Source: Trypanosoma brucei gambiense DAL972 (lineage: Eukaryota; Euglenozoa; Kinetoplastea; Trypanosomatida; Trypanosomatidae). From it: a DNA stretch of 64,000 bases. Below the pieces are notes generated by a model. That model searched no databases and was not told the origin of the DNA. It saw only the letters and a program-made list of their open reading frames with translations. Where the stretch lies: assembly GCF_000210295.1 (NCBI RefSeq), contig NC_026741.1, positions 868,001 through 932,000 of the forward strand, given 5' to 3'. Position 1 is the first letter of the stretch. Every line of letters starts with the position of its first letter. Shown here one piece after another: positions 21,250 through 31,245 of this stretch. Position numbers and translations under genes: made by a program.

Positions 21250-23547
21250 CGTTCCCCTCTTCAACCTCTCCCATCAAATAATTCTCTATTACTAGCAGTG
21301 TACATACAGACACTGGTTGGAAACATATTTCCATGTGTAGTATCAAAATTACATCATACACACACACACACACACACACGTATGCCATTGAAGAGCGTAG
21401 GAAGGAAGAGGTTGCGATGGAAGGGGCTTGTCACTAAACATGGAAAAAAAAAATGGTCACCGCAGAAAAAAAAACGATATAGAACTCCCATTTGTAAGCC
21501 GCAATGATGGATCGATTCAGATATTGATGATGGAAGGGTTTCGATATGGTTCTAATTGGCTGTGGGTTCCCGCCGTCTGGGAGAATCATTAGAGGGGGCA
21601 TGAACATCCTCCGCCTTCTTTGTAATAGCTTTGCCGTTTTCGTCAAGAACGTCACATATACGTGCCGCAGGTATCAGTAAAAACACAAGAGGAATGTTGA
21701 TGAGTGGAGTGCCAAAGTGACCAAGAAGCAGAAGCCACTTCACATTACTGAAGTCGCATGGACCCACCGTAATGTCTGATTGCACATTCCATACGTATTC
21801 CATCAAAAGCCATCCAAGTGTGTTGGAAAGAGAACGGCCAAAATTAGCGAATCCTGCAAGTAATGCATACACCATACTTTCAGACCCACGGGGACAGAGC
21901 CTCGAAATGAGCATTACAGTTGGCATGAAGTGCATCATGTAGCACACCTGGTGTATAATTTGGTCACCAAGAACGAATACAACGTGATCGCTAACATACG
22001 GACGGTTCCATCGCTCCACAATGATTATATCAAAGATACTCGAAACTATCTCAATCAAAGTTGTTACGATGAATGTTAGGCGATAGCTGCGCTTTGAGAA
22101 TACGTATCTGAATAACGTCACACCAATAACACCACCCATAGCTCCAATCATATTACCCACAGTGCTGTAGTAAAAGTATGAAAAGTTAGGACCACCAGGG
22201 AAACAATCGGGGGTCGCCATGAAGACATTGTCGATTGCGCCAGGAAGTTGGATGTACGCGACCCTCGAGATGAATGTGAACATATTTGCCTTCGCGATCA
22301 CAAGTGGAAGAGCAACGAAACCGAGACCGCAGAGTGTAAATGACGCCACAACACTGGTTATTAGCAGCTGCAACCTTGTGCCAAGGACTGTCACGAGAAC
22401 CATACCGATGGCGCCAAGTGTGAGAAGCATGCAGTAAAACACAACCTTCTTGTTGCGAGCAAACACTTCTCGATTCACTTCAAAGGCACCACAGCAACAA
22501 GGTAGTATCCGTGCGCCGCCCTCACCCACTTCCTCGGTATCCGATGGATTGTCCAGTGAGCCACTTGTTGCTTCGCTCCCCTGTAACCTCACGGCGTCGG
22601 CTTCATGCTCCAGCTGCTTTTCGCGAATAATCTTCAGGTCGTACGCACGTTCCTCTCGGTTCCTCCGTTCACCATACCAATTCAGTATGAAGAATATCGT
22701 CGGCACCAACTGCATCCCAGCAGAGATAAACACAGCCACTCGCTGCAACCTCTTATCGGTAAGTGGCCCTACAATGGAGGACGCAACAAGGGAACCAGTT
22801 AGAACGCACCACCAAACCCAACTCACAAGCGATGGGCCCGCCAATGGGACGCGGCGAATCAAGCGACTGTAATGCCCTTGTGTGAGGATATCAAGGTTAG
22901 CCTTGGTAAACGACGTCACAAAAACCAGTATTCCGGCCACCGGTACATACGACAACTCTCCGGGCAGTGAACCGTACACAATAGCGAGGGTGGAACCCAC
23001 CACACAGGATAGAGCGAGGTACCACCGCTTCGTGTACCCAAATAACGCAAAGAGGTCACTGAACATAGCTGCAAACGGTTTCACTGCGTAACCAAATGTA
23101 ACCAAGCTACTCATTCGTTGGTAAAGCTTTGCATCAGCACCAAAGGTGTAGGTAAACATTGGAAAAAGTGATGATCGAATGATGTTGTCAGCAATTCCTT
23201 TGCCGAAGAGCTCGCAGAAACCAAGGGCGAAAACAAACTTCGGTCCGAACGCTTCCACAGCAGTGCCGAGTACGGGAATGCTCCACACGCATGGCAGCTT
23301 TCGGAACAAGGCCCTTGCGTCAGGGTGTACAGGACGAGCATCCATTGTTTCCTCTGCAGAGAGTTTGTGAGTTGTACACTCAGCTTCGTGAGCTTGGGGT
23401 GCGGAATGTTGAGGCGGTTGGTCCTGGCATGCGTTCGGTGACGTGGTCATTGCTGGTACTCGAATATGTTCCCACAAGTATGAATGTTTGTCACTATCGT
23501 TGCTTTGGCTTCGAGTTTATCTCCAGAACAAAATGGAAGGGTTACCT
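21250..23547 (-). repeat. Transporter tandem unit, copy 3
   Basis: 3' flank (21250-21551) matches that of copy 2. 5' homology extends only 97 bp above the start codon (23451-23547), then turns unique. Confidence 0.9.
21552..23450 (-). CDS. FT3: Folate/pteridine transporter (BT1 family), copy 3 (mosaic)
   Basis: 632 residues with the same membrane architecture and loop as the other copies. Its sequence is a patchwork: residues about 60-95 match copy 1 (VLGTAVEAFGPKFVFALGF, IRSS), while from RMSSLVT at about 112 onward it matches copy 2 (ILVFVTSFTKAN, QLPGAIDN, AGFANFGRS), except for a small copy-1-like patch in the loop (REKQ). This points to gene conversion or unequal exchange. Function as for copies 1 and 2: pterin/folate import inferred from family. 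Start ATG 23450. Being first in transcription order in the array and having a different distal 5' flank, it may be trans-spliced or regulated differently. Confidence 0.9.
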   Translation of the reverse strand: MTTSPNACQDQPPQHSAPQAHEAECTTHKLSAEETMDARPVHPDARALFRKLPCVWSIPVLGTAVEAFGPKFVFALGFCELFGKGIADNIIRSSLFPMFTYTFGADAKLYQRMSSLVTFGYAVKPFAAMFSDLFALFGYTKRWYLALSCVVGSTLAIVYGSLPGELSYVPVAGILVFVTSFTKANLDILTQGHYSRLIRRVPLAGPSLVSWVWWCVLTGSLVASSIVGPLTDKRLQRVAVFISAGMQLVPTIFFILNWYGERRNREERAYDLKIIREKQLEHEADAVRLQGSEATSGSLDNPSDTEEVGEGGARILPCCCGAFEVNREVFARNKKVVFYCMLLTLGAIGMVLVTVLGTRLQLLITSVVASFTLCGLGFVALPLVIAKANMFTFISRVAYIQLPGAIDNVFMATPDCFPGGPNFSYFYYSTVGNMIGAMGGVIGVTLFRYVFSKRSYRLTFIVTTLIEIVSSIFDIIIVERWNRPYVSDHVVFVLGDQIIHQVCYMMHFMPTVMLISRLCPRGSESMVYALLAGFANFGRSLSNTLGWLLMEYVWNVQSDITVGPCDFSNVKWLLLLGHFGTPLINIPLVFLLIPAARICDVLDENGKAITKKAEDVHAPSNDSPRRREPTAN

Positions 23548-24067
23548 CGTTTTACTTTCACTATTGATAATGTTTCGTCGGCTCTTCCTCTTATTTTTTG
23601 ATACTTATATGTTTATTTTTTGAGTTGATAGTTTTATTCTGTAACTTCTCCGTTATCCCCGTTGAGAGTGAACTGTTATTTAAAAATGTTTGTCCTGTTG
23701 CCGCTTTTTAGACATTTTCATTCACTTTTTTTGTGACTTGGCAACCTTTTTCTTGTTACAAGTTTAGGTACACAGCCGGAGGTGTTTGTAATATTGCTGA
23801 TTGTTTCAAGTTGCTGTACTCTTATTTTTTTTATTCGTTAGCAATGTTGTTTGCCTTCTTCTCTCTCGTCTCCTTTTTGTTAGTGCTCTTTGTTGGTTTT
23901 ATTTGCCACTGTCTTTCTCTCTCTATTTTTTTTTTTGAAATGTATTAAAGTATCTACCCTCTCTAAGGAAGGTGCTCTGGGGATGAGAGAAAGAGAGAAA
24001 AGTAACTGCAAACCTTTATTTGAACTTCCAGTAACCAGTGAGGCGTGACTGAGAGGAGGAGGTTAAA
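23548..24067. other. Spacer upstream of transporter copy 3
   Basis: T-rich on the plus strand (purine-rich on the coding strand) to about 23940, then mixed. No gene recognised. Confidence 0.5.
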
Positions 24068-24283
24068 TTACACGCGGACATGCACAATACATTCGTTAAC
24101 GTCAGCCACCATATCGTTAAGACAGCGAACGGAGTTGCGTAGGTGAGGGGTGTTGGTGTTGCATTTTTTTTTTCTTTTAGGGGGGGGGAGGGCGACGGTG
24201 ACTACTCTTCTTTTTCTCCTCTTTAGTATTGAGCTTGGGATCAATGCTAACCTCCTCAGAAAACCGAACAGACAACATGCCAT
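24068..24283 (-). CDS. Possible 71-residue small protein
   Basis: ATG at 24283 lies about 12 nt after a minus-strand pyrimidine tract ending in CCTCCAG. The first half is basic and includes a C homopolymer (Pro-Pro-Pro) and A homopolymer (Lys-Lys-Lys), but the end reads like real protein (LRNSVRCLNDMVADVNECIV). Equally it may be an upstream open frame in a long leader of transporter copy 3, or chance. No family recognised. Confidence 0.25.
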   Translation of the reverse strand: MACCLFGFLRRLALIPSSILKRRKRRVVTVALPPPKRKKKCNTNTPHLRNSVRCLNDMVADVNECIVHVRV

Positions 24284-24395
24284 ACTGTTATGTGACTGGA
24301 GGTTGAATCGCCGAAAAAAAGAAAACACAGCAGAAACGGATCTCGCTTTTTTTTTTAAAAAAAAAGAAAAGAACAAAAAAAAACTCGCTGAGGCA

Positions 24396-27305
24396 CTACT
24401 TTTTCGACTCTGGCGTAACGACAGCTTGTTTCAGGGACTCCATAAACTTGACAATGGAGGCATCGTCAGTATATATAACGTCCGACAAATCTGCCACGCC
24501 GTTTCCACCACGAGCACCACTGTGGTGTGTTGTTGTGGGATTCATCCTCGTTTTGATGTGCCGCGCTTCCGATCCGTTAGCGTCTGTTCGTGAGAACCTC
24601 GGATACGGGTAACGCATGTCAAGCAGCATGGTGGCCTCGTTTTCTACTGTTTCAAGCAGCTGTGCGAAGTGGGCGTATTCGGGGTTATCTTGATACCTCG
24701 CTTGTATCCAAGCAAATATAACAGTTCCCCACATAATATGAATGTTGAAGAAAGCATCCATCAAGAGGATGTTGTCTGGTCGCAGACTGCAGCTATCAAG
24801 TGGAACCGCTGTTGCTGTTGGTGTTTCCATATCGTACGAGTGCAGCGTCGGTTGGATCATTAAAACACAATTATCTACAGATTCCCGCATTAGCCAGTGT
24901 CGCTTGAAGGTCGACTCATCGGGTGATATATTAAGGACCATGAAGTACTCTGAACGACGCAAGTTAAACACAAACGAAGGAAATAAGGTGAAGCAGGGAC
25001 GAAGTCGCAGCGACTCCGGGGAGCCAGGTGTGAACGAACCGTAGCGTCGCACAAACCGCACAAGCACTGTGTCCAACCATCTTTTTGCATCGTTCCACTT
25101 GCTTGGATGCTTTTCCAATATGCTTACTGTCATGCGGGCGAGTACTGTGGCCGCACATGTCTGATCGAATGTGTCGTATTCAGAAAAATACTGCGGGTTA
25201 GCCGTGCTCACTCCATCAGCTGTTATTGTAACGGGGGCAATGGGAAGTGCCACACTTGTCACGCGGATACGGGATTCGCCGAGTGGGGTGGTGAAATGCG
25301 TCACAAATTGTATGAAACGGTTTTGCTGCTGTTGCGGCATACCATCCACTTTATTTAGTGTCGCTGTGTCAAAAACCACAGTGTATGTGGTTCCCTGGTC
25401 TATCGTACTAACACGCCAGTCTGTTGTCCCACCAACTCCAATTTCAATGGGCGAGATGGAAGCGCGGTGGGCTTTCGTTCCCGATGTTTTTTCCGCAGCC
25501 ACACAAGGCCCTAAAACTCCAGAGACGAGTGTGTCGTCAGAAGTGTGCACATGGAGTTTCACACCAAAACCGCTGTTAGCCACTAGAGCACCGGGGGCGG
25601 AACCATCAATATCACCAGCACTGCTAATACCACTGCTTTCGACGCCTGGGGGGCGAAGGTCACAGAGGTCAAAATACCGCTGAAGGGAAATAGTGAACAT
25701 TTGGTGGTCGAATGTGTCACCACAGATGAAGGTACCACCCGTTTGGTCCACTGCCTGTCGCATTTCCAGTATGCCTATTTGATCAAAACTCTCGGCAAAT
25801 ACGCTAAGGCTTGCGTTCACATCTAAAAGACGTAGTTGTATTTCGTTGTAGAATTTGAAGGCAGCTTCGTAGTAGGGTGTCTCACCCTCGATAATATCAC
25901 GATGAAACCTCATCATGCTCTCCTTTTCAATGCTAACGACGGTGCCCGGACCACGAGTACAAGGACCTCCAGTAAAGAGCAGCACCCGACCCGCCTTCCG
26001 TACGGGTGCCACACCAGCTGGCGCAGCGCCCGACATCTCCTTCTTTACAGGGACTTCGGGCAGGGCTTCAAGCAGTCGCACAGCGGCACTCACCGCCGTC
26101 CCAGTTGCTCTCAGAGGACGTTTATTAACGGGTGTCACTCCATCGTGGCACTGAAGTCCTTCAATGCTTGTTGTTAGTGTAAATTCACACTCCTCCAGTG
26201 GTACCAGGAAACGACCCCGAGCTGGGAGGCCATCATTCAGCTGCAACATATTCCCGAGCTCCGCAGTGGTATAGGCTCGATCGCCCCGTATGCTGTAACA
26301 TCGTGACAGGGACGAACCGCTCAGATCCCACACAGATACGCGAGCCCCAAATGAAACGAGCCCAATGAGCGATTGTGGGGGAAGCCAGTTGAGGCAGCGT
26401 TGGATGTTACACTTAAGGGCCTCTAGCTCTTCGACTGCGATGCAAGTGTCAATAATGAACACAAACGTCGGAGAAAAGCCGACACCTCTCGTTGCCTGAG
26501 CTGTTGTGGGTTGCTCTAGTGGTAAAATGTACTCCACAGTGTCATTGTGTAGTGCAGGGTGTTCAGGTCTGTAGTGGGGTGGCAGCTGGTTACGGCGTTG
26601 GCACGAAAAACACACCCAAAACTTCCCCTCTTCCCTGTAGCAGTGGTGGCTCCAGAACGCCCCACAGTTTTGGCATTGTTGACCACATGCCGTGGGATCG
26701 CCAATAACCATACGAGATGCATCGATGGGAAACAAAGGAGTGTACATGCAAGCGAGGGGGATAACCATCTCTGGAAGTGTAAGGGCTGCAGCAGAGGGCG
26801 CTTCCTGCTTTCCGTCACGGGTATGGTTTGGGTATGTGCTCCAAGTCCACCTCAAACCATTCTCATCAGTGCATTCCGCTGCTGGTGGTGGTGGCGGTAC
26901 GTGGGAAGCAGTTGTAGCGGATGCGCCACTACCCGTCGGTGCGACCGCTCCGCCAACATGGGGAGCAGCAGCCGCTCCTACTGCCGTTGGTGGGGCAAAC
27001 ATGTTGGTGTCATTAGTGTTGGCAGGGTTATGTATACCTTGCTGAGGTGCGTATTGCTGCTGCCACGGCGTCTGGTTGGCATTATAATTGTAATTATTCA
27101 TTTGGTGCTGCAACTGTGTGTACTGGTTCGAATACGTACCCTCAGCGGTACCGCCCCCGTATTGAGCATTGTGGCCCTCCATGAGAGTAGCTGGGTCCTG
27201 ATACGACACATAACCCTGCTTAACATCCTGGGTAGGATACAACCCTTGATAATCCGCTTGCCGCGGGTAACCTCCGTAGGATTGCTGTGGTACGTGTCCT
27301 TGCAT
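24396..27305 (-). CDS. SEC24: COPII coat protein Sec24
   Basis: 969 residues, the usual Sec24 size. The order of domains fits: a Gln/Tyr/Pro/Asn-rich disordered N-terminus (1-200), a zinc finger (CQNC and CFSC pairs, about 214-240), a trunk with FVFIIDTCIAVEELEALK and a beta-sheet core, a beta-barrel part, a helical region and a gelsolin-like C-terminus (LMDAFFNIHIMWGTVIFAW). Sec24 is the cargo-binding subunit of the COPII coat at ER exit sites, pairing with Sec23. T. brucei has two Sec24 isoforms and this is one of them; GPI-anchored surface proteins depend on specific Sec23/24 pairs, but which pair cannot be read here. Start is ATG 27305; the leader is purine-rich on the coding strand. Confidence 0.93.
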   Translation of the reverse strand: MQGHVPQQSYGGYPRQADYQGLYPTQDVKQGYVSYQDPATLMEGHNAQYGGGTAEGTYSNQYTQLQHQMNNYNYNANQTPWQQQYAPQQGIHNPANTNDTNMFAPPTAVGAAAAPHVGGAVAPTGSGASATTASHVPPPPPAAECTDENGLRWTWSTYPNHTRDGKQEAPSAAALTLPEMVIPLACMYTPLFPIDASRMVIGDPTACGQQCQNCGAFWSHHCYREEGKFWVCFSCQRRNQLPPHYRPEHPALHNDTVEYILPLEQPTTAQATRGVGFSPTFVFIIDTCIAVEELEALKCNIQRCLNWLPPQSLIGLVSFGARVSVWDLSGSSLSRCYSIRGDRAYTTAELGNMLQLNDGLPARGRFLVPLEECEFTLTTSIEGLQCHDGVTPVNKRPLRATGTAVSAAVRLLEALPEVPVKKEMSGAAPAGVAPVRKAGRVLLFTGGPCTRGPGTVVSIEKESMMRFHRDIIEGETPYYEAAFKFYNEIQLRLLDVNASLSVFAESFDQIGILEMRQAVDQTGGTFICGDTFDHQMFTISLQRYFDLCDLRPPGVESSGISSAGDIDGSAPGALVANSGFGVKLHVHTSDDTLVSGVLGPCVAAEKTSGTKAHRASISPIEIGVGGTTDWRVSTIDQGTTYTVVFDTATLNKVDGMPQQQQNRFIQFVTHFTTPLGESRIRVTSVALPIAPVTITADGVSTANPQYFSEYDTFDQTCAATVLARMTVSILEKHPSKWNDAKRWLDTVLVRFVRRYGSFTPGSPESLRLRPCFTLFPSFVFNLRRSEYFMVLNISPDESTFKRHWLMRESVDNCVLMIQPTLHSYDMETPTATAVPLDSCSLRPDNILLMDAFFNIHIMWGTVIFAWIQARYQDNPEYAHFAQLLETVENEATMLLDMRYPYPRFSRTDANGSEARHIKTRMNPTTTHHSGARGGNGVADLSDVIYTDDASIVKFMESLKQAVVTPESKK

Positions 27306-27987
27306 ATCAATGGAACGGTAGCCCCTTCCCCTTCACTTCCTTTTTCCTTCAAATTCAAAAGCGAACAAATGGCACTTCAGCTAGTTGCCCTCTTCTATGA
27401 ACTCACGGGATGCAAACAGCCTTCTCTCGCTTCTTATTTTTACCAGAGGGACAGCTAACACACTTGTCTTATTGGTGTTTACTAATTCTGCTGAATCCTT
27501 CCAAAAAGGCTAAATACTCACACGTTACTTCACGTGCCGCTTCCGTCGCTACACCTTTTAGGGGGCAACGCTGCACACTTAGTCAACTCCGAGAGTTACA
27601 AGAAAAAAAAGGCAGCACCTTACAGAAAAGGGAAAAAAATCGTTTTAGTTTCCGGTTCTCACGGGTAGAAATAAAACATTTCCCGGCCCCTCCTCTAACC
27701 TTGTTCGACACTCAACCTCAAGAACTGCCTTTTACGGGAAAGAACTTGTGGCGCTTAGTATTTGTGTTTGCAACGAGAATCGAACCTGGGGATGAGTGCA
27801 CCGTACTCCCTCCCCACCACCACGCGTTCGTTTCTATGTATTTGTACTCCTCTGATGTATTTGTCCCTCCGTGTCAGCTCGGTTAGTGTGCTGGCTGAAT
27901 TTGCTCAGTCTATCACCGCCCAACAAAAGAAAGAATACCACAGAAGTATAACTTGGGGGAAGTCCAAACAGTGTAGAGCGACGCATC
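27306..27987. other. Spacer upstream of SEC24
   Basis: Leader and splice region of SEC24 plus probable 3' untranslated region of the 60-residue candidate. A tRNA T-arm-like motif near 27775 was examined and rejected. No gene seen. Confidence 0.5.
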
Positions 27988-28170
27988 TTAGAGGTGAAGG
28001 AAGTAAACCACACCAATGGCAATAAGAGAAAGGGTGAAGAAAAAGAAACGACCACTTGTTCCATTTCCTCTGATTCCTGTGCCTAATGCTCCATACCCCT
28101 CCTCCAGCCGTCTCGTCTTTTGAATTCTCAGTTCTCCTTTTCCCTCTTTGTTAAAACTCAGAAGAGACAT
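27988..28170 (-). CDS. Candidate 60-residue tail-anchored membrane protein
   Basis: Starts with ATG 28170. A charged, Gly-rich N-terminal 40 residues is followed by one strongly hydrophobic segment (FFFFTLSLIAIGVVYFLHL) ending at the stop codon, the layout of a tail-anchored ER or vesicle protein. An acceptor-like tract ending in TTTTCAG lies ~45 nt upstream (AG at 28216-28215), and the spacing to SEC24 and KKT4 suits an intervening gene. The end is slightly reminiscent of small translocon or SNARE-like tail anchors, but no family is recognised. Short length keeps confidence modest. Confidence 0.4.
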   Translation of the reverse strand: MSLLSFNKEGKGELRIQKTRRLEEGYGALGTGIRGNGTSGRFFFFTLSLIAIGVVYFLHL

Positions 28171-29225
28171 GATCTAAATTTCGTGCACTAAAGGCACTGC
28201 GCAGGACGGTGGCGCTGAAAAGTAATACAGCAACATCAAACACCAGCGACAAGAGCACCGCGATCTCTCATTTCCTGCTGAAGCTATTTTATTTCTTTTA
28301 ACTTTTCCTTCACCATCCTGCCTTTGGGTGTGAAAGTGGTATCTACACCTCCCTTCACGCACTAAAGATAATAAAGCGAAATACAAAAGGCAGAAGGGAG
28401 AAAAAAAGGGGGGGAACATTGGGCCTGTACAAAGCGTTTTTAAAACACACACATGCACAAATAAATGCATCTTCTAACGGAAGTGGCTGCATGGGCAAAG
28501 AGTGAGTGAGGGAGGGAAAGGTGAAAAGGAAAGAGGGGACGAAGAAGGAGCACGACGTAGCGCCAGCGGGAACTGGAAGCAGGAAAAAATTGATGGGAGG
28601 TAAGAGACGCAGGAGAATGTACGAAACAAAGGGAGAAAAACAGGAAACAAAACCAACATTATTCAGTTTTGTTTCCCTCCATTCTTCATACAATGCTCAA
28701 ATAGTTTCCTTCCTTCCCATATACATGCTACCCCACTCTGAGACGTCACGCCATACATCAACTTTCATTTCTATCACCATTCATATATATGTGCGGTTTT
28801 GTCAAGTGACAAGAACAAAAACAAGAGGAAAGCGCAGAAATAATAATTATTTTCCCATAATCTTCACTAAGCGAAAAATAAGGTAAACAAACAATCACCT
28901 TCAATTAAGATAATATCATATCTTCTATCAGTGTAGACCCTCTTACCATCTACATTTGACACAACGTCGGTGAATGGCTTGATCCACGTCTAAACCGTGC
29001 ATTTCACCCACCAAAGTCACTACCCTCATGAAACTACACGCGTATATATTCGCAGAGGCATCCATAGTCAGGTGAGGGAAATGCACATAACCGATCCTTT
29101 TCGTGTCGCAGAGCCCCGCATTGTTCGGTTTTGGGAGCGCTTTGTGGAGGAAAGCAGCTGATCATATATAATCACGCACAAGCAGCAGTTTCCTCGCTCC
29201 AACCGTACCATACGCACACAAACCG
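28171..29225. other. Spacer downstream of KKT4
   Basis: Probable 3' untranslated region of KKT4 and leader of the 60-residue candidate; purine-rich plus-strand stretch at 28500-28670. No convincing gene. Confidence 0.6.
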
Positions 29226-31163
29226 TTAATCACGACTTATAGCGAAACGTAACAACTCATCTCCTGACGAAACTACGACTACATCCTGATCGTTCGAGCT
29301 CCCATTTCGTTTCGTGCCAACCACCTCACCGCCACCGAACTCCACCACACGTTGCAGCATCGTTTTCACCACTCCTTCCGGCATTGTCAAAAGAAACCGT
29401 TGACATCTTAGCGGTGGCGGGAAGTACCGGAGTCCGCCCTCAACTTCCTCATCCAACCAGAAACCGGCACCGAGTGAATCAAACACATATGACGGCTGAA
29501 CTAACCATTTTGAGGACACAACACCGCACAACGCTTTCACGCTCCGTGGGGGACCACGGAGAACAATATGTGTTGTGTTCAGCGGAAGAATTTCATCTAC
29601 CTTGTTATCAACAAGGACCGCGCGCTGACCGAGTTTCTGGATCGCCTCCATCACACTGTTCCGTTCCTTTTCTGTTAGACTCGTCGTAATAAAGTAACGT
29701 GGCTGCACTGCCCCTCGCTTCGGATCGACAGGAGAAGGGGAACGAGTGGACCCTCCAACAGCAGAGGAGGCACCGCTCACTGGGCGAAACGGTCGGCGGA
29801 GTCCACGACTACTTGGAGTTGCCATCAGTGCAGAACCGCTCGATGATGCGACGGGGGAAAGACCTCCTGTGCGTTGACGGAGCGCTACCGCGCCAGATCT
29901 CGGCTGCATTTGAACAGTTTCACTTCGTTGTTGCTGGAACTGTTGCCGACTGTTGCTCACAGCTTCCACTAGAGTGCACGCAGCCGATGTATAAGAGGTT
30001 TGTGCACGCAAGATGTTGGAACCAACCGCAGGTTGATACCCCATGCCGTCGAGGCACGTCTGTTGTGCCTCCGCCGTCGGCGAATTGAGTTCCTTCTTCA
30101 CCACAGGAGAACTTTTTTTGACGTATTCATCCGTTTCGGAAATCCTGTCGGCCACAGTATAGCTGGGGGTGCGGGGATTCCGCTTCTTGAGGGGTCTGGT
30201 GGGAGTCGTGGAAACAGTGCCCTCGCGCTCTCGTTTCACTGAGTGACTGTTTTTAGTGGTGACTGGTGCGCACCTGTCGTCGCTGGTGGTGGCACTCATC
30301 CACGCATTCCCATCGGGGTGTGGAAGTGTGTACGGTTGATTCGGTCCACTACCAGATGATGTTGTGGTTAATCCTCTGGTGTGATTTACAGTATTAGAAA
30401 GCGGTTGCCCTGAGGTGGTAGATATGGAATTACCCCCGCCAACATTATTGGCACAAACAGCCGTCTGGTAGTTCCTAGCGGCAGTTACCACCTCCTGTGC
30501 ACTTACCAACTTCCGCACTGCGGCTTCATGCGTCTGTGTGAGGGATTTTATCTTTAATTCATAGTTTTTTTTCAGCTCATGAACCTCTAAGTTATGTTGA
30601 GTTGCGTGTTTCTCTAATGCGCTCTCTTTCTCCTCAACAACCCCCTGTAGATGTCCTATCGTTCGCTTAAGTCTCGCCACTTCCTCTTCAAGATCAAGGA
30701 CACGCTGCGTATCGACGACGGGTTCACTCCTCTTCCCTTGTCTCCGGTGTGATTGCTTCTCTAGTTCTTTGTAGCGAGCCATGAGCCGCTCATAACGCTC
30801 AACAGAAACGACGCCATATTTCCCTACATCGCTTTTGCTGTCACCACGCGACTGTAAGTTACTGCTTTCAGACGCAGTTGCCACTGGTGAGGGCCAGCGA
30901 GTTTGCTGACGTGGGGGTTCAACATTTAAGCCACCTGCCATGAGAGAAGATGCTGCTCCCATATCTGTTGTAGCCGTATTTTGCAGTGTGCGCGGCTGGG
31001 GGCATAACGCAGCAATTTGTTCTAGACCCACCCCTCCAGGGCGGGCACCAGTGGCACCATCACCATGTCCAGGTGACAGAAGTGCTAAAATTCCCTGCAT
31101 CTGAGTAATCAGCTGGGGATTAGATGCGAGTTGCTGTAGCACAGACAGTGGATTGTCTCCCAT
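29226..31163 (-). CDS. KKT4: Kinetoplastid kinetochore protein KKT4
   Basis: 645 residues, equal to the length I recall for T. brucei KKT4. A coiled coil (about 125-230, with LEEEVARLKRTIGHLQGVVEEKE) is followed by a basic, Ser/Thr-rich disordered region with KREREG and PLKKRNPRTPS patches, and a C-terminal BRCT-type domain (about 490-640; YFITTSLTEKE, THIVLRGPPRSVKAL, SSKWLVQPSYVFDSL). KKT4 is known as a microtubule-tip-coupling kinetochore protein: the coiled-coil plus basic region binds microtubules and the BRCT domain may bind phosphopeptides. It acts in the nucleus at unconventional kinetochores found only in kinetoplastids. ATG 31163 is supported by an acceptor at 31204. Identification is from memory of the protein's layout, not from an alignment. 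Confidence 0.88.
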   Translation of the reverse strand: MGDNPLSVLQQLASNPQLITQMQGILALLSPGHGDGATGARPGGVGLEQIAALCPQPRTLQNTATTDMGAASSLMAGGLNVEPPRQQTRWPSPVATASESSNLQSRGDSKSDVGKYGVVSVERYERLMARYKELEKQSHRRQGKRSEPVVDTQRVLDLEEEVARLKRTIGHLQGVVEEKESALEKHATQHNLEVHELKKNYELKIKSLTQTHEAAVRKLVSAQEVVTAARNYQTAVCANNVGGGNSISTTSGQPLSNTVNHTRGLTTTSSGSGPNQPYTLPHPDGNAWMSATTSDDRCAPVTTKNSHSVKREREGTVSTTPTRPLKKRNPRTPSYTVADRISETDEYVKKSSPVVKKELNSPTAEAQQTCLDGMGYQPAVGSNILRAQTSYTSAACTLVEAVSNSRQQFQQQRSETVQMQPRSGAVALRQRTGGLSPVASSSGSALMATPSSRGLRRPFRPVSGASSAVGGSTRSPSPVDPKRGAVQPRYFITTSLTEKERNSVMEAIQKLGQRAVLVDNKVDEILPLNTTHIVLRGPPRSVKALCGVVSSKWLVQPSYVFDSLGAGFWLDEEVEGGLRYFPPPLRCQRFLLTMPEGVVKTMLQRVVEFGGGEVVGTKRNGSSNDQDVVVVSSGDELLRFAISRD

Positions 31164-31203
31164 CCTTATTCCTCTGATCTACCCCCCTTTTGCTGTTGTG
31201 TAA

Positions 31204-31245
31204 CTAAAATAGAAAGCGTAAGCAAAAAAAAAAGAAAATATTCGT
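31204..31245 (-). promoter_or_regulatory. Predicted trans-splice acceptor for KKT4
   Basis: Strong T-rich minus-strand tract (31210-31240) ending in TATTTTAG, AG at 31205-31204, 40 nt before the start codon. Confidence 0.65.

Noticed and set aside
27770..27792. tRNA B-box-like GGTTCGATTC on the minus strand
   Set aside because: The T-stem pairs poorly (two mismatches) and no matching acceptor stem or A box lies at the right distance.
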